Notes: generated from the letters alone by a model not told the origin. Positions 1 through 5,979 are shown, numbered from the stretch's first letter. The stretch: 9,375 nucleotides of DNA from CAVPRW01 sp046727435 [NCBI: bacterium] (GCA_046727435.1 JBKPCR010000014.1:1-9375), one strand, 5' to 3'. Numbers and translations are program-made.

Positions 1-1
1 G

Positions 2-373
2 GAGTGTGCCGAATTCTTCCGTCGAGAAGGCTGGGTGATCGATGAGGATGATGCACTGGTCACCTGCTGGAATCCATTTGGCAAGTTTCCCCGCTGCTTC
101 GACGTCATCGATCTCGCCCATTGGGGGCCGCTGACGGCGATGCCGGAGGATGTGATCGAACGTTTTGCGCGTGCGGTGCATCGAGTGCTGATGTTGTTCG
201 GCCCATCTGCCCTGGACTATGAGGTCCACCAGGGTGAGGGCATCCCCCTCCACGTCCACGTGAACTCGCGGCAGTTTACCTACTCAAACATCGGTGGCAC
301 GCTGAACCTCCCCAATGACTTGACGGAGAAGGTGCAAGCCCTCCGTCAAGCCCTCCAGGGGCCAGCACTCTAG
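2..373 (+). CDS. GalT/HIT-superfamily-like protein, C-terminal part (5' truncated)
   Basis: The reading frame is open from base 2, so the gene begins before the window. The GTG at 35 is internal in appearance, since in-frame codons continue upstream without a stop. The visible 123 residues follow the pattern of the C-terminal domain of galactose-1-phosphate uridylyltransferase-like proteins: a strand-rich start (GWVIDEDDALVTCWNPFGKFP), an acidic helix resembling the 'lteltdeE' region (MPEDVIERFARAVHRVL), then LDYEVHQGEG and LHVHVNSR. That last motif resembles the 'YHWHIEIxPR' strand of GalT, and GGTLNLPND after it resembles 'GTGxxINPxPPE'. Family assignment is by pattern only. The HPH active-site triad would lie upstream and cannot be seen, so nucleotidyltransferase activity is not established. 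The gene ends 25 bp before the DUF445 gene and probably shares its transcript. A generic HIT-like hypothetical protein is the main alternative. Confidence 0.6.
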   Translation, partial: ECAEFFRREGWVIDEDDALVTCWNPFGKFPRCFDVIDLAHWGPLTAMPEDVIERFARAVHRVLMLFGPSALDYEVHQGEGIPLHVHVNSRQFTYSNIGGTLNLPNDLTEKVQALRQALQGPAL

Positions 374-398
374 CGACCTTCACGACGACGAGGAGACC

Positions 399-1007
399 AT
401 GACTGGCTGGGTCTGGATGACACCCTTCGTCGGCGCCCTGATCGGGTGGCTGACCAATTATCTCGCCATCAAAATGCTGTTTCGACCCCGTCAACCCAAG
501 TTCATCCTTGGGTTGCTCCTGCAAGGGGTGATCCCACGACGCCAGCGCGATCTAGCCCTCAGAATCGGCGAGGTGGTCGAAGAGGAGCTCTTGAAATCCG
601 AGGATATCCTCAACGCCATCGATACCGAAGAGTTGCGTGGCCACCTGACTGTCGTGATCGAGACGCGCCTCGATCGCTTCCTGCGCGAAAAAGTCTTTCG
701 CGGCGACTTTCTCTACGAAAAGATATTATCGCGCGAGTCCGTGCAACGGGTGAAGCGCGGGCTGATTACCGAACTGGTCAACCTCTTCCCGCTAGAGGTG
801 GAGGCGGCCATGAAACAGCTCGTCGAGAAGGTGAATATTCGCAAGATCGTCGCCGATCGGGTAGAGCAATTCGACTTCGACCGCCTGGAGCGGATCGTCT
901 ACCGGGTGGCGCGGACGGAACTCTTCTGGGTGGAGATCTCTGGAGGTATCCTGGGGTTCCTTATCGGCATGTTGCAGGTGCTCTTCCTGTGGGCGATGCA
1001 AGACTAA
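399..1007 (+). CDS. DUF445 family membrane protein
   Basis: This 202-residue protein has the hallmark ends of the DUF445 family. The N-terminal membrane segment carries GALIGWLTNYLAIKMLFRP (residues 12-30), followed by LQGVIPRRQRDLALRIGEVV (41-60), which matches the conserved 'GLIPKRR..LA..IG' region. The C-terminus has a second hydrophobic segment with GGILGFLIGMLQ (182-193), the family's 'GavLGfliGxxQ' ending. Between them lies a charged, mostly helical domain of about 120 residues, so the predicted form is a two-TM protein with a soluble middle. It is about half the length of Bacillus YheB (about 380 residues), but short versions are common. The biochemical role of the family is unknown. 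The start is ATG at 399, preceded by AGGAG at 391-395, a close spacing. The stop is 14 bp before the HAD gene start, so co-transcription is likely. Confidence 0.88.
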   Translation: MTGWVWMTPFVGALIGWLTNYLAIKMLFRPRQPKFILGLLLQGVIPRRQRDLALRIGEVVEEELLKSEDILNAIDTEELRGHLTVVIETRLDRFLREKVFRGDFLYEKILSRESVQRVKRGLITELVNLFPLEVEAAMKQLVEKVNIRKIVADRVEQFDFDRLERIVYRVARTELFWVEISGGILGFLIGMLQVLFLWAMQD

Positions 1008-1021
1008 GAGGGGAGGGCGGA

Positions 1022-1684
1022 GTGGCCGTTCGGGCCGTAATCTTCGATATGGATGGCGTGATCGTGGATAGCGAGCCGTATAGCATGCAAGCCCTGATTG
1101 ACATCCTGCGCCAGTACGGAGTCGAGCCCACGGAGGAGGAGTTGCAACGGTCATATGGGAGGAGAGTGCGGGATGATCTTGTTGATTACTTTTCCAGGCA
1201 TGGAGTGACGGCCGACGTCAACGTTGCGATCGCCCACAAGCATGCCCGTTACTATCACCTAGCCGCCGGGCATCTGCAACCATTGCCCGGCGTGGGAGCC
1301 CTCCTTAGGCGCTTGCGCGACCATAGCTACCGTCTGGCCTTGGCCTCCTCCGGGGATCGAGTGAAAGTCGCGTTTGGGATGCAGGCCTTGGAGCTGAACG
1401 GCATCTTCGATACGGTCGTCACCGGAGATGATGTATCCCACAGCAAACCCGACCCGGAGATCTATCTGGTAGCTGCTCAGCGCCTAGGGGTTCCCCCCGC
1501 TGAATGCCTCGCTATTGAGGATGCCCCAACAGGTGTTGAAGCTGCCAAGCGTGCTGGCATGCGTTGTCTCGCTGTGACCAACTCGGTGGCGCGCGACCAG
1601 TTAGACATGGCCGACTTGATCGTTGATTCGTTGGCCGATGATCTCTCGCCAGTTTTGCCGGCCTCAACCCTCAAGCGAGAGTGA
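1022..1684 (+). CDS. HAD-superfamily hydrolase, beta-phosphoglucomutase-like (subfamily IA)
   Basis: This 220-residue protein contains all four HAD motifs. Motif I is VIFDMDGVIVDSEP, with nucleophile Asp9 and general acid/base Asp11. Motif II is LALASSG, with Ser109 or Ser110. Motif III is Lys142 in SKPDPEIY. Motif IV is AIEDAPTGVEAA, with Glu166-Asp167. The alpha-helical cap inserted between motifs I and II (about residues 18-85) and the DGVIVDSEP signature place it with the beta-phosphoglucomutase/phosphatase-like subfamily IA variant 3, which acts on small phosphorylated metabolites in the cytoplasm. The substrate cannot be read from sequence. The start is GTG at 1022: GAGGGGAGG at 1008-1016 lies 5 bp upstream, and the core motif starts only 6 residues in. 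A longer open frame reaches back to 446 but runs through the DUF445 gene in another frame and is not coding there. Proximity to a GalT-like gene hints at sugar-phosphate metabolism, but this is inference. Confidence 0.9.
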   Translation: MAVRAVIFDMDGVIVDSEPYSMQALIDILRQYGVEPTEEELQRSYGRRVRDDLVDYFSRHGVTADVNVAIAHKHARYYHLAAGHLQPLPGVGALLRRLRDHSYRLALASSGDRVKVAFGMQALELNGIFDTVVTGDDVSHSKPDPEIYLVAAQRLGVPPAECLAIEDAPTGVEAAKRAGMRCLAVTNSVARDQLDMADLIVDSLADDLSPVLPASTLKRE

Positions 1685-1817
1685 TTGGACGGGCGATGGG
1701 CTTGCTGGAACGCATGTCTTGTCGTCGCATCGCCGTCCACTGGTTGCTCAAACGCTTGATCTCCTTTCCTTCAATCTGTGCCCTGGTCTCAGCTATGGCC
1801 TTCAGCTTGCTTGATCC

Positions 1818-1846
1818 CCAGGGGGCGCCACTACCTTCGCCCCTGG
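1818..1846 (+). terminator. Possible transcription terminator hairpin after the HAD gene
   Basis: CCAGGGGGCG at 1818-1827 pairs with CGCCCCTGG at 1838-1846, giving nine GC-rich base pairs with one bulged G and a 10-nt loop. The following bases (TGATTGTGTCTCTT) are only moderately T-rich, so this is a weak intrinsic terminator at best. Its place about 135 bp beyond the HAD stop and 80 bp before a new promoter is consistent with ending the upstream operon. Confidence 0.35.
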
Positions 1847-1905
1847 TGATTGTGTCTCTTGGAGGTGGGCCATTCGCCCTAGCTGCTATCGGTTAAGATG
1901 ACAAA

Positions 1906-1924
1906 CGCTGAGCAAATCTCAGCG
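1906..1924. repeat. Perfect inverted repeat CGCTGAG-N5-CTCAGCG next to the -35 box
   Basis: CGCTGAG (1906-1912) and CTCAGCG (1918-1924) are exact reverse complements around the 5-nt spacer CAAAT. The repeat ends one base before the TTGACC -35 box at 1926. It could be an operator for a dimeric repressor or activator of the downstream gene, or a short terminator stem. No long T-run follows on either strand, which favours a protein-binding site, but there is no direct evidence for a regulator. Confidence 0.4.
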
Positions 1925-1925
1925 C

Positions 1926-1954
1926 TTGACCCATCCGTGAAAACCGGGTATGCT
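1926..1954 (+). promoter_or_regulatory. Sigma70-type promoter for the 2030 gene
   Basis: TTGACC (-35, 1926-1931) and TATGCT (-10, 1949-1954) are separated by exactly 17 bp. They match the consensus at 5/6 and 4/6 positions. Transcription would start near 1961, leaving a leader of about 70 nt before the ATG at 2030. It follows a region without genes, as expected for the start of a new transcription unit. Confidence 0.6.
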
Positions 1955-1989
1955 CGGGCCGCTCAGGATGACTGTTGGGCTTCAATCTT

Positions 1990-2010
1990 CCCCCTGCCGG
2001 GGGTTTTCTT
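1990..2010 (+). terminator. Leader hairpin plus U-run (attenuator-like)
   Basis: CCCCC (1990-1994) and GGGGG (1999-2003) form a five-pair GC stem with a TGCC loop, followed at once by TTTTCTT. It has the form of a small intrinsic terminator and lies inside the predicted leader of the 2030 gene, 7 bp upstream of its GGAGGA ribosome binding site. It may therefore attenuate transcription or protect the transcript. The stem is short, so efficiency is uncertain, and no alternative antiterminator pairing is obvious. Confidence 0.4.
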
Positions 2011-2029
2011 GTGCTCGGAGGACGCGCGT

Positions 2030-2635
2030 ATGGCCGACCAACCTATCAATCCCGGTGCTGTCGACTGGTCTGGTGAGAATCCTGGTATGTACCTCAAACT
2101 TGACGAATCAGGGCCGTTCACCTGCCTGGTCAGCTTCTTTCGCGTGGTCTATTCGCCGCACGGCGGCGGGCACGGGGTCGTGATCCTGATGGACCCGCAG
2201 GGACGTGACCCCAGCGCCATTAACGCCTTTTATACCGATAACCGGGCCCTGGCCGAATACCTGAAGTCCGACTTTGTGGCACAATTCGCGGCCTTTAAGG
2301 GCAACCCGCTGCTCCCCAACCTGCCGATCCGAGACGCCACCAGCTTTACCCATGCCGGTGACGCCCGTTCCTCATGGACGGAAACCATCCATGGCCCGGG
2401 GATCGATATGGCGCTGACCTGGAGTGAGCTCGGCAAGCCCTTCCTCGTCGACTATAAGCCCGAGCACTCCGCCACCGGCAAGCACTACATGGCGTCGCTG
2501 TTCATCCCGGGCCGGCGTGCTGAAGTCATCGTCAATGGGATCCGTGGGGTTGGCAAACCGATCCCACGGGACATGCATGGTACCAAAAGCACCACGGCAT
2601 TCCTGGCCTTCTCCGAAACGTGGGTGCACGGCTAA
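2030..2635 (+). CDS. Conserved-looking hypothetical protein, 201 residues
   Basis: I do not recognise this family. The protein is 201 residues, has no signal peptide or membrane segment, has one cysteine (Cys32) and is rich in His, Gly, Pro and aromatic residues. Notable stretches are YSPHGGGHGVVILMDPQG (41-58), SFTHAGDARSSWTETIHGPG (105-124) and STTAFLAFSETWVHG at the C-terminus. The pattern of short hydrophobic strands separated by Gly/Pro turns suggests a soluble beta-rich fold. The start is ATG 2030 because GGAGGA at 2017-2022 lies 7 bp upstream and a promoter precedes it. The frame stays open back to 1898, but that part holds the promoter and leader hairpin. Codon use looks like the neighbours, supporting a real resident gene. 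The endonuclease V gene follows after 52 bp without a visible terminator, so the two are probably co-transcribed. Confidence 0.75.
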   Translation: MADQPINPGAVDWSGENPGMYLKLDESGPFTCLVSFFRVVYSPHGGGHGVVILMDPQGRDPSAINAFYTDNRALAEYLKSDFVAQFAAFKGNPLLPNLPIRDATSFTHAGDARSSWTETIHGPGIDMALTWSELGKPFLVDYKPEHSATGKHYMASLFIPGRRAEVIVNGIRGVGKPIPRDMHGTKSTTAFLAFSETWVHG

Positions 2636-2649
2636 GAGGGAGAGCGGGG

Positions 2650-2691
2650 ATGGATCACCAGAAGGCGCACGGGAAAGGCAGGCCCGCATGA
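2650..2691 (+). CDS. Possible 13-residue leader peptide coupled to endonuclease V
   Basis: A 13-codon ORF (MDHQKAHGKGRPA) starts at ATG 2650 and ends with TGA at 2689-2691. A strong purine-rich ribosome binding site, GAGGGAG at 2636-2642, lies 7 bp upstream. Its stop overlaps the endonuclease V start codon as ATGA (2688-2691), the classic arrangement for translational coupling. The endonuclease V start itself has only a modest site (AAAGG at 2674-2678). The peptide resembles nothing known to me, and its role, if any, would be in ribosome delivery rather than as a protein. A chance ORF in a 52-bp gap remains possible. Confidence 0.4.
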   Translation: MDHQKAHGKGRPA

Positions 2692-3380
2692 AAGCCACGG
2701 CCTTGCATTCTTGGCAGGTGAGCACGCATGAGGCCATCGCCATCCAAAAGCGCCTCCGGGCTCAGGTCATCACTGAGAACACGTTGGGCGAGCTGCGCTA
2801 TATCGCTGGCGCCGACATCGCCACCTCGAAGGATTCGCCAAAGGCGTACGCTGGGGTGGTTGTTCTCAGCTACCCTACGCTCGAGGTGGTGGAGAAGCGT
2901 GGCCTCGAAGACGAGGTGACTTTTCCCTACATTCCGGGTCTCTTGGCGTTTCGCGAAGCACCTCTGCTGCTGAAGGTGTTCGAACAGTTGACCACTGAGC
3001 CCGACGTGCTTGTCTTCGATGGCCAGGGCCTGGCACATCCTCGCGGCATGGGTATCGCCACTCACTTAGGGCTGGTGTTCGAGAAGCCCAGCATCGGCTG
3101 CGCCAAATCGTTGCTGTTCGGCCGCTATCAAGAGCCCGACCACGAGAAAGGCGCGTGGGCGGACCTACGCGACCCACAGGGCCAGATCATCGGGGCGGTA
3201 CTGCGTTCAAAATCCAAGACGACCCCGATCTTTGTGTCGATTGGCCATCGACTGGACCTCTCCGCCGCGATTCGCATCCTCATGGCGTGTACGCGCGGGG
3301 TACGCATTCCGGAACCGACGCGGCTGGCGCATAATTTCGTGACCGAGCTCCGCCGCGGAGGTGGACGCCAACGGCCCTAG
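2688..3380 (+). CDS. nfi: Endonuclease V (deoxyinosine 3'-endonuclease)
   Basis: Endonuclease V cleaves the second phosphodiester bond 3' of deoxyinosine in DNA, starting alternative excision repair of deaminated adenine in the cytoplasm. The 230-residue protein has the whole family signature. Metal ligands are Asp43 (IAGADIA), Glu90 (PGLLAFREAP) and Asp111 (VFDGQGLAHPRG). The PYIPG wedge is at 80-84 (Tyr81), with Arg89, His117, Lys140 (IGCAK) and His215 (PEPTRLAHN). These fall one position after the residues recalled as important in the Thermotoga enzyme (43/89/110/214), so the protein looks complete and active. Start ATG 2688 aligns with the first Met of that homologue (MKATALHSW versus MDYRQLHRW). 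The gene overlaps a 13-codon mini-ORF by four bases, suggesting coupled translation, and ends 8 bp before the next gene. Confidence 0.96.
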   Translation: MKATALHSWQVSTHEAIAIQKRLRAQVITENTLGELRYIAGADIATSKDSPKAYAGVVVLSYPTLEVVEKRGLEDEVTFPYIPGLLAFREAPLLLKVFEQLTTEPDVLVFDGQGLAHPRGMGIATHLGLVFEKPSIGCAKSLLFGRYQEPDHEKGAWADLRDPQGQIIGAVLRSKSKTTPIFVSIGHRLDLSAAIRILMACTRGVRIPEPTRLAHNFVTELRRGGGRQRP

Positions 3381-3388
3381 TACCCGCG

Positions 3389-3817
3389 ATGAAAAGAGTT
3401 GCCATGCTTTGGAGCGTGATGCCGACACCACGGCGAATTATCGGGTTCCCACCCATCCCCAAAGCCGCCGCCTGTGTTCTGGGGTTATTTGCCGTGCTTC
3501 TGACCCTGGACGGCTGCTTCTTCTTTCGCTCAAAGCCCGATCCGAAAGCCCAGGAGATCACCAGTCGCCTGAGCCCAGGCCTAACCACCGACGAGGTTCT
3601 AGAATTGGTTGGCCCACCCCAACGCCGCGGGCAGAATTTATTCGACAAGAAGAAGGAGTATTGGATCTACGAATTTGTGAAACAGCAGAAGAAGAGTACA
3701 CAACGATCTGGCGACGCCAACCGCAATGGCCAGCAAACGGTGTTAGACTCAGAGGTACAACTGCTGTTCGAGCGCGGCAAGTTGGTGAACTGGAACGTCG
3801 TTCCCATCAAAAACTAA
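3389..3817 (+). CDS. BamE/SmpA-like small lipoprotein (putative)
   Basis: This 142-residue protein has a basic N-terminus, a hydrophobic stretch (about residues 26-40) and Cys43 in TLDGC, which suggests signal peptidase II processing. Asp at -2 makes the lipobox imperfect. After the Cys, ITSRLSPGLTTDEVLELVGPP (57-77) and YWIYEF (91-96), followed by VQLLFERGKLVNW (123-135), match the BamE/SmpA/OmlA-type fold: a short helix pair with 'G.t..eV..llG.P', then a strand ending in 'v.f..gkl..w'. Such proteins sit at the inner leaflet of the outer membrane or in the periplasm, often assisting assembly. A direct Bam role is not shown. ATGs at 3389, 3404 and 3419 all leave a usable signal sequence. The last has GGAG at 3411-3414, so the true start is uncertain. 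The CMD-fold gene starts 12 bp after the stop. Confidence 0.75.
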   Translation: MKRVAMLWSVMPTPRRIIGFPPIPKAAACVLGLFAVLLTLDGCFFFRSKPDPKAQEITSRLSPGLTTDEVLELVGPPQRRGQNLFDKKKEYWIYEFVKQQKKSTQRSGDANRNGQQTVLDSEVQLLFERGKLVNWNVVPIKN

Positions 3818-3829
3818 AGGAGGGATCAC

Positions 3830-4141
3830 ATGGCACAAGCGACCATGCCGGAATGGATTCAACAACTGCAACAGCGTGACCCCAAATTCGCCGAAACGGT
3901 TCTGACCCAACGCGAGCACGTCCTCAAAGACGGGGCTATCCCGGCCAAGTACAAGATCCTGATGACCATGATCGTCGATGCCATCACTGCCCATCCGGAT
4001 GGTTGTGCCAACATCGCCAACCGCGCCCGTGCGGCCGGAGCGACAGAGGCCGAGATCAACGAGGCGGTCCAAGTGGCCTATCTCTTCGGGGGAACGCCAG
4101 CTCTGGTGACAGCGGTCAATGCGTTCCGCGCCTCTGCGTAG
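3830..4141 (+). CDS. Carboxymuconolactone decarboxylase (CMD/AhpD-like) family protein
   Basis: This 103-residue all-helical protein has the CMD family layout: IPAKYKILMTMIVDAITAH (37-55), then ARAAGATEAEINEAVQVAYL (66-85), and a C-terminal helix with TPALVTAVNAF (89-99). AhpD-type members use a CxxC with a nearby His for peroxidase or disulfide chemistry. Here the corresponding stretch reads HPDGCANIA (55-63), with a single cysteine, Cys59. The first Cys is replaced (Pro56 in my alignment) and the usual following His is missing. Redox activity of the AhpD type is therefore doubtful, and this may be a binding or divergent member. Translation signals are very good: AAAGGAGG (3816-3823) lies 6 bp before ATG 3830. 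The gene sits between two envelope lipoprotein genes and overlaps the downstream one by 23 bp. Confidence 0.85.
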   Translation: MAQATMPEWIQQLQQRDPKFAETVLTQREHVLKDGAIPAKYKILMTMIVDAITAHPDGCANIANRARAAGATEAEINEAVQVAYLFGGTPALVTAVNAFRASA

Positions 4142-4622
4142 GTTGATCATCGTGACGTGCATCTGGGGGCTCATAGCCGGCTGTGCGGCCGGCATCCCCC
4201 CACAGCTCGCTGGGCAGGTGTCCTGGAACCTGGGTTTCCCCGATATTCGTCGGTACCCTGAGGCCTATCGGGGGCGTGTGGTCGCGCTGGGCGGTATCGT
4301 CACGCATATCGAAGCTGTTGACGAGGGTTATCATGCCACCGTGAGCGAGTTGCCTTTTGAACCCAGCAGTCGATATCGACCCGCTGTCGATCAGCCGCCG
4401 CGTGGCCGATTCATCGTGTTGATTCCCAGGCAGGCATTCTCCAGTGACTTGCGGCCTGGCGCCGAGGTCACCGTCGTAGGCGAGGTCCTTGGTGCGGGCA
4501 TGTTGTCGGAGGCTGGAGTCGAGGAAAGAGTGCCTCTAATGGAGGAGCGACACATAAAGGTATGGGGCCCCTCATGGTGGCCACGCTTTCAGATCGGCGT
4601 ATGGGGAGGCATCGGTGTTTGA
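4119..4622 (+). CDS. Slp-family outer membrane lipoprotein
   Basis: This 167-residue protein has a lipoprotein signal (MRSAPLRR, then a hydrophobic run ending LIAGC, acylated Cys22). The mature part resembles the Slp (starvation-inducible lipoprotein) family: a region upstream of YRGRVVALGGIVTHIEA (50-66) matching Slp's 'Y.G..a.fGGkVi.v', then GRFIVLIPRQAFSSDLRPGA (96-115) and VTVVGEVLG (117-125), ending in HIKVWG (145-150), which matches 'iqvWh'. Slp proteins are outer-membrane-anchored with poorly defined function, induced by starvation or acid in enterics. The ATG at 4119 lies 23 bp inside the CMD gene in another frame. The TTG and GTG codons further in (4143, 4152) would truncate the signal peptide, so the overlapping start is preferred. 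The C-terminal tail (PSWWPRFQIGVWGGIGV) is aromatic and glycine-rich and may contact the membrane. Confidence 0.82.
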   Translation: MRSAPLRRLIIVTCIWGLIAGCAAGIPPQLAGQVSWNLGFPDIRRYPEAYRGRVVALGGIVTHIEAVDEGYHATVSELPFEPSSRYRPAVDQPPRGRFIVLIPRQAFSSDLRPGAEVTVVGEVLGAGMLSEAGVEERVPLMEERHIKVWGPSWWPRFQIGVWGGIGV

Positions 4623-4752
4623 TGGTATCCACCGCGATTCCTGGCCATAGTGACAAGCGGAGCTGAGACATGTATCCAAGCTGATTAGACGCAAGATCGC
4701 GTGGGAGAACGCCGCCCGGCTTTATGGGATGGCAGAGGTGGGGGGCACAACC

Positions 4753-5922
4753 ATGCACGGGCTGTTCATGAAACGCATGGCCCCACACGCCGTCGCTCTG
4801 GCGGTCGTATCGATTGTCCTGAGCGGGATTGTGGCTTTCCCCGGGGACGTAGTGGCCGACGTACCGCTGCTGAACAACCCCCGACAAGGAGTTGAGCCCA
4901 AGAGCATGAACCTCGGTAGCTTGACATTGGAGAACGGACAGGTCCTGTCGGATGTGACCATTGCCTATGACACCTATGGACGGCTGGCGCCGGATGGCCG
5001 CAACGCCATTCTCATCACCCACGGCTATACCAGCAATCACCACGCAGCCGGGCGCTATGGCCCGGCAGATAGCAAAGTGGGGTGGTGGGATCGTCTCATT
5101 GGACCCGGGAAAGCGATCGACACGGCGCGCTTCTTTGTGATCTCTTCCAATGTGCTTGGCTCGTGCTACGGGACGACCGGTCCAGGAAGCCTCAACCCGG
5201 CGACGGGCAAGCCCTATGGCCCAGAGTTCCCCGATCTTACCATGCGGGATATTGTCGGGGCGCAGCGCGAGTTCCTGATCCGTCTGGGTGTCACCCACCT
5301 GGTGGCGGTGGCCGGTCCATCGTTGGGGGGCCGACAAGCCTTCCAATGGGCCGTCACCTACCCCGATTTCATGGATGGCATCGTCGCCGTCTCCTCCTCC
5401 CCCAAAGGATTGGGGAAAGACGACGCTGTACACCACCTCATGCAGCGTCTGTCGACAGATCCCAATTGGAACGATGGCTGGTATTACGAGCGGGGAGGGA
5501 TCACCCCCACCCTCACCGCCCTCCGCATGGAGACCCTCAAGCGATACGGCATCGAGGCCGTCATCGGTACCGACCACCTCAGTCCTGGGCAGCGCGAAGC
5601 GCGCATTCGGCGACAGGCTGAGGCCTGGGCGCGCGAGTTCGACGCCCACTCCCTGGTCGTCTTGCGCAAAGCCTCTGTACGCTTCGACGCGCAGCGCGAC
5701 TTCAACGTCATCCGCGCCAAAGTCCTGTATGTCATCTCACGCACCGATCAGTTATTCCCGCCGTCCATGGGGGCACGCGTCATGGGCCGGTTGCAGGCGG
5801 CCGGCGTCGAGGCCACCTACGTCGAGCTCGATAGCAACTTTGGACACCTCGCCAGCGGCCGTGAGGCTGACCAATGGGCGCCAGCGTTGCAGGCGTTCCT
5901 GGAACGCTTGACGATCCGTTAA
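4753..5922 (+). CDS. MetX-like alpha/beta hydrolase / O-acyltransferase with export signal
   Basis: The protein (389 residues from ATG 4753) belongs to the homoserine O-acetyltransferase (MetX)-like alpha/beta hydrolases. Seen: VTIAYDTYGRL (68-78), THGYTSNHH (89-97), the signature NVLGSCYGTTGP (133-144) followed by the 'NPxTGKPYGPxFP' stretch, a nucleophile elbow GPSLGG with Ser190, Asp332 in SRTDQLFPP and His365 in NFGHLA, completing the triad. MetX enzymes move an acetyl or succinyl group from CoA to homoserine in the cytoplasm. Here, however, the first 35 residues (Lys7-Arg8, a hydrophobic core at 12-29, then VVA before Asp36) look like a signal peptide or membrane anchor. A periplasmic hydrolase or acyltransferase with another substrate is therefore likely. 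An in-frame ATG at 4729 would add 8 residues. 4753 is preferred for GAGGTGGGGG upstream (4735-4744). No methionine-pathway genes are adjacent. Confidence 0.85.
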   Translation: MHGLFMKRMAPHAVALAVVSIVLSGIVAFPGDVVADVPLLNNPRQGVEPKSMNLGSLTLENGQVLSDVTIAYDTYGRLAPDGRNAILITHGYTSNHHAAGRYGPADSKVGWWDRLIGPGKAIDTARFFVISSNVLGSCYGTTGPGSLNPATGKPYGPEFPDLTMRDIVGAQREFLIRLGVTHLVAVAGPSLGGRQAFQWAVTYPDFMDGIVAVSSSPKGLGKDDAVHHLMQRLSTDPNWNDGWYYERGGITPTLTALRMETLKRYGIEAVIGTDHLSPGQREARIRRQAEAWAREFDAHSLVVLRKASVRFDAQRDFNVIRAKVLYVISRTDQLFPPSMGARVMGRLQAAGVEATYVELDSNFGHLASGREADQWAPALQAFLERLTIR

Positions 5923-5979
5923 ATCGGCGGAGCGCCCCATTCACACACCCCTTAGCATCGATCTTCTCGTCAATTATGC

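Larger units (their letters stand above)
1685..2029 (+). other. 345-bp gap between HAD phosphatase and unknown gene; regulatory content
   Basis: I see no convincing gene here. A 71-codon frame begins at GTG 1681, overlapping the HAD stop codon, and runs to 1896. It resembles no family I know, has only a weak ribosome binding site, and a GC-rich inverted repeat (1818-1846) sits inside it. The rest holds a perfect 7-bp inverted repeat (1906-1924), a sigma70-type promoter (1926-1954) and a leader hairpin with a U-run (1990-2010). The parsimonious reading is the end of the upstream transcript and the control region of the gene at 2030. Confidence 0.6.

Noticed and set aside
446-1021. N-terminal extension of the HAD phosphatase frame back to 446
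   Set aside because: It overlaps the DUF445 gene in another frame, and the sequence is Arg/Pro-rich low-complexity typical of shadow frames. The HAD motif starts right after the GTG at 1022 with a strong RBS.
1681-1896. A 71-codon frame (GTG start) overlapping the HAD stop codon
   Set aside because: It has no recognisable family, a weak RBS, and a terminator-like GC hairpin inside it. Stop/start overlap alone is not enough support.
1898-2029. 44-residue N-terminal extension of the 201-residue protein
   Set aside because: This stretch contains the promoter and leader hairpin, and ATG 2030 has a well-placed GGAGGA.
2424-2687. Long N-terminal extension of the endonuclease V frame
   Set aside because: It runs out of frame through the upstream gene and is Ser/Pro-rich shadow. 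Met at 2688 aligns with the natural N-terminus of the family.
4468-5649. A 393-codon open frame on the - strand
   Set aside because: It lies antisense to the Slp and MetX-like genes, which have clear family motifs. The translation looks like GC-driven antisense shadow, and no RBS or family match is seen.
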